A stretch of DNA of 64,000 nucleotides, from positions 16,930,754-16,994,753 of the forward strand of contig OU452229.1 of the NCBI GenBank assembly GCA_911728455.2, in the 5' to 3' direction. A model generated the notes under the pieces. The model made no database searches. It had not been told where the DNA came from and was given only the letters and a program-made list of their open reading frames with translations. Made by a program: the position numbers and the translations under genes. This stretch comes from Marthasterias glacialis. Lineage: Eukaryota > Echinodermata > Asteroidea > Forcipulatida > Asteriidae. Shown here in pieces: positions 48,818 to 60,500 of the stretch (position 1 is its first letter; every line of letters starts with the position of its first letter).

Positions 48818-49462
48818 CTTTCTACACATCGGTATGATAGTCACCTAAACTTCTCACATCTCCAATTTTTGCCTAGATGTAAAAACTAAAATCATTTTTT
48901 AAGTCAAAATTGTTCAAACACAACATAACAAAATGGAGGGTGACCTAGTCAGTGATAAATCTGACATATTTATCTGTAACGTGTGAAACTTGTGTGAAAT
49001 ATTATGAAACATTCGTTTGCTTAGAAAGTTTTATTTCCAAACAAGTCAACACAGCATGTGTCCAAGATCAGCACGTGGTGTTGCGCAGACTGGATTACCA
49101 TTGCTCATACACGCTGAATTAGACCCGGTAACTGGGGCGCTGTACTCCTTTATTTAAATTTTTGACAATGTCGGTCAGACTAGCGCCCCAGAAAAGTATG
49201 TGTAAGTTGGTTTGAAAAGCTGTTATGGCGAAGAGGATTGAAACACCTCTAAAAAAGTGTCCAAAATGACCACAAAGACTGAACAGAATTGCTGGAAAAT
49301 CGCCTACTGGCTTTTCAAGATACCAAAGATGAAATAGAATGCATTTAATTGTACTTACGTTCACTTTCTGTCCTCCAAATCGATGATTTTTTAGCCCACT
49401 AAAACCACTCAAATGCAGCCGTTACAATCGCCATTTTACTACTGATAGTCATGCGATATTCA

Positions 49463-49698
49463 ACGACTGTTTCCTTATACGAGGATTGCGTGTTCGCTGA
49501 TGCCCTGACTTGCACATTGTCTTATGCAGTCAATGCAGGATGCCAGCTATGTAGTTCCATTTGGTTGGCCGAGCGCGCACGCTGTACAGCTGGTATCCTG
49601 CGTTGACTGCACAAGACAATGTCCAAGTCAGGGCATCAGCGAACACGCAATCCTCGTAGTGTTAATACAACTTTTTACACATGTAAGGAAACAGTCGT
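49463..49698. mobile_element. Inverted-repeat element with an insert in one arm
   Basis: The left arm runs ACGACTGTTTCCTTA, then TACGAGGATTGCGTGTTCGC, then TGATGCCCTGACTTG. The right arm mirrors it, ending TAAGGAAACAGTCGT, but has about 25 extra bases (GTGTTAATAC to ACACATG) between the two outer blocks. The stem is otherwise nearly intact, so the element is fairly young. Confidence 0.75.
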
Positions 49699-49837
49699 AA
49701 TAATAATAATAAGAAATCAATGGAACCATGGTCTTAATTAATTTGGGTGGCAACCACGGCTCACAAAACACTGTGTATCTCCATTTACCAAAACTCTGAT
49801 TTAAAAAATTTCAACGGAAATATACTCTTCATAGTAT

Positions 49838-50108
49838 CGTCGGCTCAGAACTATAAGGTCATTAACTTCCGTAATCGACAAAAGGTCGTTAACATTTCCA
49901 AACTAAAAAACAGTAAATAAGATTTAAAAATCAAAAACTAATGTTTGTCTATCCAAAAAGTAGTTTAACCTGTTATTCTAAACTACTTTTTGGATAGACA
50001 AACCATTAGTATTTATTTTAAAATCTTATTTACTGTTTTTTAGTTTGGAAATGTTAACGCCCTTTTGTCGATTACGGAAGTTAATGACCTTATAGTTCTG
50101 AGCCGACG
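49838..50108. mobile_element. 271-bp near-perfect foldback element
   Basis: The ends CGTCGGCTCAGAACTATAAG and CTTATAGTTCTGAGCCGACG are perfect inverted copies. The arms extend about 120 bp each (including AAAAAACAGTAAATAAGATTT against its inverse), with a loop of about 15 bp near 49960-49975. GTAT flanks both sides (49834-49837 and 50109-50112), a possible 4-bp target duplication. No coding capacity. Confidence 0.8.
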
Positions 50109-50604
50109 GTATATGCTATGATGCTGGTAAGTTTTGTGGGGGAAAAGTGTCTAACTCATATCTACTGAAACTGCCTAATAATACAACATCTGCTGTAGCG
50201 GACTTCAGTCTCTGCATAGACTGATACTGAGAGAGCTCAGTCCATGCTCTATGGTCTCCGTTGCACTGCCACAGACGTCCTGGATAAAGGGGTTGCTGCA
50301 TAGCGAAAATATTTATAACAAAACTATTTCACTAATCACTTTTTTACCTGATTTATTAAATGAGCTGAAACTTCGTTCATATTCCTTGTGTCCCATACTA
50401 CCATGACTACTAGCCCTACTACTACAATAGCTTTATAGCAGACTGGCATATTCATAAATCTTTAAACTCAAAAATTAAACCAGACACACAGAAATCGGCG
50501 AAAAAATTCAGGTTAATACGAACAACACAGACTTACAAATGATGCCTAGCAACATTGATAGAGGGCGCTGTCTAGCAACTACCAGTGGGCATAATTTGTT
50601 GCAC

Positions 50605-50690
50605 ACTTATATAGACCTTATATGCGTCTGACGTCATGAGTCCCGTAGAGGTATGTACAACAGCGCCCTCAATGAGGTCAAAATTTTCAC
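50605..50690. repeat. Dispersed repeat, second copy
   Basis: Matches 45598-45690 almost base for base (TGCGTCTGACGTCATGAGTC, then ACAACAGCGCCCTCAATGAG). It lies upstream of TUT1. Confidence 0.75.
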
Positions 50691-51141
50691 CTAAAGTGAG
50701 CGCAAGTATTTATAAGATATTCAAGGAGTAGTTTAAAGTACTGCTACTGGGAATTATGAACAGACTTTCAGCTTCCAACACCTGGTAAAAATAGAAGAAA
50801 TCAAATCATGTACTTTAGTTCGCATTGTAGAGAAGCTTTATACCCAGGACTGATGTCCTACCAGGGTTAAGGAAGAGGCTAGACTAGACCCAGCAACTGG
50901 GGCGCTGTACTGTACTCTTTTTTTTTTTCTTCTTCTTCTCTTATTTGACCTAGACGGTCGTACAAGCACCCCAGGGAAGCATGGTGGTATCCACTGTGAT
51001 TAACGCTAAGTTCCCCCAAAATTGCCCAAATTACGACAAAGAGTCTTCAAAATTGCTGAAAAATCGCTTACTGGTGCTACTGCTAGTGCTAGTGCTACAG
51101 TGCTATACTGCTAAATGCTAGTGTCGTGTACTAGACTTTAA

Positions 51142-51319
51142 TAAGGGAATGAAAGAGTAGTGACGAGGTCTTAAATGACCGTCTAAGATCTTGCAGGGTC
51201 CTGGCTGTGCAATAAAGGAACTCTCCTTCAGCTCTGTCCCTTGTCGCATGGCCACAACCCTGCCGGTCTTAAACTGCTGTTTAACTTTAAGACCTCATCA
51301 TCACTCATTCATTTCCTTA
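51142..51319. mobile_element. MITE-like inverted repeat just upstream of TUT1
   Basis: TAAGGGAATGAAAGAGTAGT with GACGAGGTCTTA is mirrored by TAAGACCTCATCATCACTCA with TTCATTTCCTTA. The arms are about 32 bp with several mismatches. It ends 184 bp before the TUT1 start codon, so it may lie in the promoter or 5' untranslated region. Confidence 0.6.
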
Positions 51320-51502
51320 GTAGTAACAATATTAAAAGTTACTGAGCAAAGGAAGGCCTGGTCTAAAAAGAAAATTAATGTCACAGCAAACAAACTTATA
51401 TTTTGATCAGACCTATTTTGGGGTTAATAAATTTATTAATAATTGGAGAATGTTTGGTTCATTTACAGACAGTCATATTTGGAGTGAAACAATTATTCAT
51501 CG

Positions 51503-54500
51503 ATGGAGAAATCTGATCTGATCAAAGTTCGAGGACGGAACTTTCATTGTCAACTTTGTGACATCAAAATCACATCAGGTTAGAAAAAGAACCTATTGAA
51601 AGTTAGGCTCTGTTTATCCCCTTTATGCATACATAAACAAGTAATAGACTAATACTTAAAAAAGACAAACTGACTAGATGCGGATTTGAACCTGTAACCA
51701 CCGGGCTTATGTTCTGGTGCTCTACCAACTGATGTAACTAGCCCTATCTTGGTGGTCTCTCTATTTTGTCAATATCTTTGTTCGGGGGCGCCTGTCAGAA
51801 GTCATACAAGTGTATACTGCTGTTTAGCCAGGGGTCACAGCCAGTCTATGATACAACCTTGGTAGCAGCATTGTGAGGAGATCACCTTAAGGGGATGTGA
51901 CTTTTTTGTTAAATATCAAGTTAAGACCACGGTGGAAATTGGGTAAATATGATTAAATTATTGGCGAACAAAGAAAAATTGACTTGAGTGGTAAATTCGA
52001 ACATGCAACCTCCGTGTTTACAAGCCAGTGCTCTACCAACTGAGCTGACTGGTCCTATTTTGCTGGGCCCGCTAATTTGTCAATATATCTTTTTTGTATT
52101 TTACCTTTAAATCTTTTATTTTTAAGGTTTAGAATACTTAATTTACTGTTTACAAGATACGCAATTTTTGTAAGACTGGCTAAAGAGGCCTCTGTGATCA
52201 AATCTTCTTGGTCCGCCTTAAAAATTTTCCTCTGCAATCTGATTGGTTTTAATTTGAAGGAGCCCCACTCAGATTAACGAGACGCAATTTCTTTTCAAGG
52301 ATGGACGTCCAGCGCCTGATAATTCTTGAATGAGTTTTACATGCTGTGATCAACATTTGCTGTCTTTTCTTTGTTTCCCATCTCAGAGAAAGCAGTTGAA
52401 GACCACTTGAATGGGAAGAAACACCAGAGACGAGTGAGTCTCCAAGACAGCCGTCTGCAGCAGACTCAGAGAAGCATCTTTGTTGGCGGATTGAATCGGA
52501 TAAATGGGGAACTACAGCTTGGAGACTATTTCTCCAAGTTTGGGGATGTGGCACGAATCATTATTGACAAAGATAAGGTATACGTGTTTTGCAGATATTG
52601 TCTATCATTATTAGGTCGATGCAGAACATCATTTTTAAGGAGTACGAGAGCGACATCACCTGAAATTTAAAGTTGTTTAAAAAACAATATTTAAAAACAC
52701 TTTGCTTTGATCATATAACAAAAATAACAATCAGGTACACGCATATAAATCGTCAAAGGTACTTGTGTGCTTAAATTAAACACCATGAAATGTCACATTT
52801 TAAAAAATCCTGTTTTGATTTCACTTTTTTGACTAATGTTTGAAGATTGGTTCTGAGGAATGGAAAGAGCTCTCTTCAATAATTCAAGGAAAACCGTTTG
52901 TAGCTCTCGTATTTCTTAAAATAAAGGACTGCAATGGATTTTATTTACAATAGCTGTTATACTATAATCGGAATAAAAATTGTCGATTTTCAATTTAACA
53001 GATTACTTAAAGTTCTGATGAAAAACATAATACAAGTCTATTAATTTCTCCAATAGTCAAGTGTCGCCAATAATTTTGTCTTTGATAGGCCCATTATGCC
53101 ATCGTGGAGTTCACCAATGACGAGTCGGCAAAGAGCGCCACCAGTGTTGAGCATCAGGTCATGAATGGCCGAAAGATTGTGGTGAGACCCAGGCAGCCCA
53201 AGGCAAACCCAACTCAGGATGGTTCAGGAGGAACAACAATGAGTAGACATGGTGTTAAGAAAGACAGCCAGGGAAAGAATAAAAGTGGTGCAGAACAAAC
53301 AAAACAAAACCAGGAGCTGTACCAAGCACTTGCCAAGGAAGAGTCCGTGAGTAGACTTCATCGGCTCAGGTCCTCAAATAGTCTTGGTGTAATGATAGTC
53401 TTGTTTGGTTTTGCCTCGTTATTTTTCCTGCGAGAGGGCACTATCCTCGATCCGCTCTCGTGGAGTGGTTGGTGCTGTAAGAGCCTCTTTCAGGCAAAAT
53501 CGTGTCACAAAACAAAACGAGAAGGTCTTGCACCAAGACTACCAGTCATTCTCATACAGTTTAAGTGCGTCAGACTCATGCTCTGGTGACTAAGTCATCA
53601 GGATGTGGGTTCGAATCCCAGTCACGACACCTGTGTCCTTGAGTGAGACACTAAACTATAATTGCTTCAAATAGGGGAAGAGGTGGTTATGTTTGTGTCG
53701 TTACCGATTCATTTACCCCTCCCTGTTCTTAGCTGTGATGTGAAAAGCCTTGCTTTTATTATCTCTCCATGTATTGTTTCTGCACATTGGGGCAGGTTTC
53801 TGTTCCTTAACAAAAATATTAAAAAATGAGCCCACACCTCAAGTGGCCTCTGGGCATTGTGATAAGTGAATTCCCGTTTTCAGTTGCTTAACTTTCTATA
53901 AAATGATTGGAAGAACATCCCTTTTGGGAGATTAAATTCATTACAATCTTCTACTTGTATCAAAATGTCCTGTGACAATATCAATGAATCAGGTTCTCAC
54001 ATATTGTAAGAAATCAGGGTGAAACGTTTCCACAATTTGTTGTGTATTTTTACTTAATGAAAATGATGTCTTTTTAATTTTGCACAATCTGAGAACTTGT
54101 ACAACTTGTACTCTAACCAAGCTTTTGAAAACTTGAAAGGAGTGAGCTGTTTTTTAATGGCCTTCAAGAAAAAACAAAGTCAACTGTAACATCAGTTTCT
54201 ATTATTCCTAGGGTCAAAACAAACCAGGAGGATTTAATCTTGTTTCCCTTGTCTCCTTCTCCCGATCTGCTCTAAGATTTCTGAACAGATGTCTACCCTC
54301 GTCAGGCTAACTGAACTGACCGAGGCCGATGTGAAACTCCGACATCTTGTCTGTGATCTTCTACAGAGCGCCCTGGAGGAGCTTCTCCCCGGTTGCCATA
54401 TCACGCCCTTCGGCTCCTCCATCAATGGCTTTGGTGTCCAGGGATGCGATCTTGATATTCATCTTGAGTCAGGAGAGTCTTCAACGTCCATCAGTGAGAT

Positions 54501-57500
54501 GTCGCACGATAGTACAAGAACTGTTGGAGTAAGTGGTGGAGAGTTGATGCTGTAGACCTTTATCACTCTGCTGTGATCTTTGTCAGGTTCTCTGAATGCC
54601 AAATGGGGAAAAAATAGTTATGATTCTGATTTCACCAAAGGGTGTCAGACTATTTGTATGGAAGAGAAACAAGATGAGAAATGGCACTGTGAGAAAGGTT
54701 TGTAATAACTATAGTGAACCCCAAAAGGACTGGTATATACGCCATTTTGAGATTTGGTGGACACAGTACTATGACATTATTAGGTTTGGGTGAATCTGTC
54801 TGTATACACCCAAACCAAACAGTGCACTCCTATAGTGTCCATCATATCTCAAAAAGGCTAATTGTATGGTTAAAATCTTAAATACTGTATAGTACCGACT
54901 AAGCTTCAGGTAAAGTTTGAAAAATGTCCAAGTAGGACATTATTAATATGCTGTTTGGTGTACGTAAGCTTAAAAGATTACATGTTTTGCAAAATGAACT
55001 TTTACTAGCTATTTGTTAATCTCTACTCTTTGTGCATTTTGGCTAAATAAATCTCCTTAAAGCCCCAGCTCAACATTGGTAAGAAGAAAAACATAAATGT
55101 TCACAGATTTACATTTACCTTACATGGTATGAAGATAATGATGGTAGAAAACTTTCCTTAAAATATTTCTGCCAGAAGTGTTGTTGTTATAATAAATGAA
55201 ATGAGATCCAAAATTAGTTTTTGTCTCAGTGAGACGAAAACGCTGCCTATAGGCATGATTACAAAAATGCTGAATGCATTTTTACCATTTTCTCTCAAAT
55301 AAAACAATGAAATGAGCCGACATTTTCACAGGTTGGTTTTATAACAAATATCTTGATTTGTGCAAGAATTGAAGCATTTACAGTCAGTTTACTAATGTTG
55401 AGCTGGGTATTAGAGTTGGACAACCTGTTTATCTTTCATTTACATGTTTTATTAATGTGATTAATTTTGAATTTTTTAGTGAATTTTGAAACTCTTTTTT
55501 TCCCTATTCTGGCTTAAACCCTGCATGCCAGGGTTAGTTTCGCCATGAGTCCATACTTGTCGCCCTAATCCGAAGACAATATGAAGGGTTTTGGAGAACT
55601 GACAACAAAGATCCAATTCATTTACAATATCTCCTTCAATTTCAGGAACATGCAGGTCCAGCAGATGACATCACATCACCAGACCTCGCTTCGGACTCGC
55701 CCTTGGACATCCTCTCATCTGTCAGTGATGTCATCAAGCACTGTGTTCCTAGTTGCCATAACATCCACTTCATACCTAGTGCCCGGTTACCAGTGGTGAA
55801 GTTCACCCACAAGGAGTCTAGACTCCAATGCGATGTATCTATGAATAATAGGTAAATTAGGTTTTTGAATCGCCTTCTTCAAGGTCAATAGACCCCTTGC
55901 ATCTCGCGTCACAGGCTCAAACAGCGCCCTCATTGAGGTCAAAGGAAGACCTTTCATTGGCTAACGGTTCCCATGGCTCGTACACACTTGCATGTATCCA
56001 TTGTTGTCCACAGCGATGATTGCGTATGAGAGGGCAATTCGCTACCATGGGCATCGTGCCGTATCCGTACCACACGTCACTAACCACTGGTAGGGATGTA
56101 CCGAAAAACAAGGCTGATTAGCTCCCAAAAATGACTGCTTTGCGCTCATGCTTGTCAAAATGCAAAATGTTTGTCACAATTCCACTTCAAATGAATCATG
56201 TTTTTACACGGTCACCTTAAACTACATACAGTTAGACATGGCACAAAATCAAAGAAGAAGGAGAGGGGACCAGTTTCTCTGTGACTTGATGCCCCTTTTT
56301 CGGGCTACCATACTTGAGCTCGTACATAGAGTGGATTGGCTACAGGCCTTACCAAAATGTGCACATTTAAACTAACCAATTACAAGGGTTATGAGCGAGT
56401 AAGACCAGCTGGGAAAAACGTGACGCGACGAGATCAATCACCCCTAGTAAAAGGGTTGATGCGGGGGGTCTGTCATCACTTTGCTTTGGTGTTTTATTCA
56501 GTCGGGTAGATTTCAGTTTGCTTGTGTTTTAGAAATGGAATTTTCTACCCATTCTTATCAAATAGGCTAACATTACTCAAGTCTGTAATTAAAATATTTT
56601 CTAGTCTTGCTCATTTGCTTTTACTTTATCTCCTTTTCTTTCATTTGGTATATTTTTCTTCACTGTTCTGTTGCTTGTTTTAGGACTTTTGAGGTGTTAC
56701 ACCCCTTATCAGTATGCTTCTTACTATAACTGTGTTGTGTTCAACCGAATTGTCATCAATCAACATTCAATGTTAGAGACACTGCTTTGCCTAGTTTGCT
56801 GCTAAGTTGACCTTGGTTGGTTGCCTTGAAACCTTATAGTCCCCAATCCCTCTAGATCTAATTGCCAAAGTAAAGGATTCAGAAGGACTGGGGCCGGTAG
56901 GCCCAAATAACAAGTGCTTATCACAGGGTCAGGCATTCCAGTCTCATCCAAGTCCAAACATTGGGTGTGGAGTGACATAGGAGAAGAGGATATGGGAGGA
57001 TTGAGGTCACACGCCAGCAAAAATGCCCAGTCTGCTAGGGTTCATACATGTGTTATTGCCTGGCCCTGCAGCTGTGTGGCCCTCTGCAAGAACCCACTAT
57101 GGCAGCATCATGCCGTGTCTGGCACACATGCTGAACCCGACTTCACCACAGCAGCCACTCTTCATACTGAACACGTGGTTACTCTACATGTAGTGACCCA
57201 TTTCTCTATATTGTTGAACCTCTGTGTATCTTCGTTAACAGGTTTCCAATACTCTAGAGCAGATGGTGATTAAGTCCACTTGAAGTTATTTCACCTGACA
57301 AATATTGGATTTGAATGAAGATGTATTTACTATATTTCATTTTCTTGCATTGCCATATTCAGACAAAGACCGTCTTAATATTTTCTATTCTCTGTGTTTT
57401 ATCTTAACATATTTTTTATCACAGGAAGTGTATACGTCCGATTGTGTATATTATGTATTTGTTTTTATAAATTCTATAATTCTAATTCCGGATGCAAACA

Positions 57501-60500
57501 AGCCATTTGCAAGATAGATTTGGATGCTTTCTGGTACAATGACTTGCTTCGTCATAAGTAACCACTCAAGTTTGACTTTCTTAGGCTAGAGGCAGTTGCT
57601 ATGTTCGAGGCAAGATTTACGTAGTTTTGTAAGAGACGGCAAACACCCATACACAATTTTGAACAAATGTGCTTGGCACATGTTACCAGGCTTTACCCAT
57701 CTGGAGGTTGCTATACCGAAGCTTCCCCCTGAACCATGTCTTTAGTCTGGGAAATCTGGAAAAGTTCACTTGTGACCAGTCAAGTCAATGTACCAGACGC
57801 TATTCAAAATCATACACGCAAATGGCTCATGGCACCACAGCACTTTGTAATCCTCACAAATATGTCGCTTCCAATTTTTTGTCAATTCATGTTCACGGAT
57901 AATTTGCGTGTGTTTTTAAATGATTGAATACATTTACGTATGTCTCCATTATTGGTTTGTTTTTTTGCCCCCATCATAAGGCTGGCACTCAAGAACACTA
58001 AGCTCTTAAAATTCTACAGCAGTCTTGTACCAGAAGTGCGCCCTCTAGTGTTCACAGTACGCCACTGGGCTAAACTCCATCAGCTGGCAGGAAACACAGG
58101 AGCTGGGCCTCGTCTCACTAACTACGCCTTGACGCTAATGGTGTTATTTTATCTCCAAGCCAGACAGCAGCCTCTACTCCCTAGTGTTGCCATGCTGGAA
58201 CAATCTGGAGGTGAGGATTCGAGCAAATTGTTGTAACATATTCGAGGAGAAAAACATTGTGCTTTTGATTGTATATCACAAAGGCCTAGTACAAGTTTGT
58301 ACCACAATATGGGCTGTGTAAAAGATACTAGCAACACAAGATAGGACACTCTGTGTAGAAACATGAAATGCAAAATGGGTGCGCCCGCTGTTGTTAGGTA
58401 GGTAAAACCAAAGATCGTTTGCGCGATAAGTAGGGCCTACTAAATGGAAAAACTTGGGCCAAACGATACGACTAACTAAAAAAGGTTTAGGCAGATGGAA
58501 AATTTGCCAGTTGTGCCAATAATCCTAGTAAAATTCGACACATGGGGAAGGGCGCCATCACGTGGTTGGTAGGTAAAAAGGCGTTACATCTGCTACCGTG
58601 CAAAATGGCACAAGTGTCCCATCTTGTTTTTCTGGTATCTTTGACTGTGTTGATAGCAATGGCTATGGCTTGGCTAGATCAGTGCATCTGCCTATGTTTT
58701 GACAATGCTGCTGTTGTAGCCCACCAGCCACAGTCGCAGCCATTTACTGCCAATCATAACTCTTCATTCAGTTACAACAGCTTTGACTGTGTGGCTATTG
58801 ATTGATCACAACTGGGCTATACTTCAACACTGCTGGTGTTACAAAAAGCCAACAGCCTAAGGAACTCGATTCAATGTAACATTGCTCTGTTTAATTGGCA
58901 TGCCGTGGGCTGAGGGGTTAAGGGCACCAGACTCAAGCTGTGGTGTGTCTGAGTCCCGGTCTTGACACTTGTGTCCTTAACCCTTACAGTCCCTATTCCA
59001 TCAAACTCTAACAGCAGGTTTTGTTGGGTTGTGTTGGACTGGGGACTGCATGAGTAAACTGATCATGCTTTACATGAGTTCAGGCATACCACCATAATCA
59101 GAGTACCACCGTTTGGGTGTTGAGTTACCCATATGGTGCTTGGAATTTATTAGAGTGGGGAAGGATCCTAGTAAATCACTCTGGGGAGTTAGGTTTAAGC
59201 AAGGCGCTTAACCATTGCTGCGTCCTTCGGATGGGACGTAAAGCCGTAGGTCCCGTATATTGTATTATGATCTATTAATGCACGTAAAAGAATGCAGAAC
59301 ACTTATCGCTAAGAGAAGGGGTTTGCTGCCCCAGTGTGTCTGGCATGGTTGGCTGCAGTTGGCCCCTTCATTGAGATGCTGAACTGGCTTTGATGAGAAC
59401 TTTGATGAGATGTTTTTTGTTTTGTTTTTTCAATGTGTTGAAGCTCATTAATAATACAAGCATTTAAAAAGAACATTTTTTCGATGGTTGCAATGCACTG
59501 AAATATGTTTATTAATGCACGATCATGATGGCCATTTTTTCAGAACAGTTTTTCATAAATTTGGAATCTTTTTGATGGAGAAGAGTAAGATTGTTTGTGG
59601 TGAATTCTTAATCATTAATGATCTTGAAAAGAATTTAAAGCCCCAGCTCAACATTGGTAAGAAGAAAAACAAATGTTAACAGATTAACATATACCTTACA
59701 TGGTATAAAGATAATGATGGTAGAAAACTTTCCTTGAAATATTTCTGCCTGAAGTGTTATCATTTTTAAATAATGAATTAAATAAGATCCAAAATTAGTT
59801 TTCGTCTCAGTGAGACGAAAACTCCGCCTATAGGAAGGCATACAAAAAATGCTGAATGAAACAACGAAATGAGCTGACATTTTCACGGGTTAGTTTTATT
59901 ACAAATGTCTTGGTTTGTGCAAAGAATAAAATCATTTACAGTCAGTTTACCAATGTTGAGCTGGGGATTGAAGCAGCAAAGATCCTGATTGGGTTTTTTT
60001 GTAATCTATTTCAGATGGAGAAGACAGTGTTTTCTCTCAAGAAGCTTCCTCCTCAGCGTCGGAAAGTACAGAAACACAAGGTTACAAACCCTTCCAGTTC
60101 ATGTTTCGTTTCACATTTATCTTAAAATAAGTCATATACATGTAGTTCACACAGTTTTTTTAATGCAGAACTATGCGATGAGATACGCTGAAGTTGTATC
60201 AAGTTCCTTTTATGATTGGTCGGTGAACCACTTGGCTGCGTAAAAAAATAAGAACGCTCGACGCAACTATAAGCCCAAACCCAAGTTACCCATACATCAG
60301 GAACTATCACATTGCTGGCTCCAGTCGAATTGATTTTCAATTTAAGAGAACATTGCCCATAGACCGTTCCGGCTTCGGCAACAAGCCCCGCCCACACACC
60401 TTAGTTTGTGTGCGTTTACACTGCACGCGTGACCGAGTTTGACCGAAGTCACATGACCAAAAGGCGTGATCCAATTGGTCAATGCGAACAGTTTGATTGA

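Noticed and set aside
53347-53589. Continuation of the TUT1 frame past exon 3
   Set aside because: The sequence after GAGTCC|GTGAGT no longer matches the family and runs into a SINE. Splicing to 54277 restores the TUT1 match (ISEQMSTLVRLTEL) in phase.
54210-54276. Earlier acceptor TTATTCCTAG at about 54211 for TUT1 exon 4
   Set aside because: Using it in phase gives a stop codon before the catalytic part. The acceptor CTGCTCTAAG at 54276 keeps the frame and the family match.
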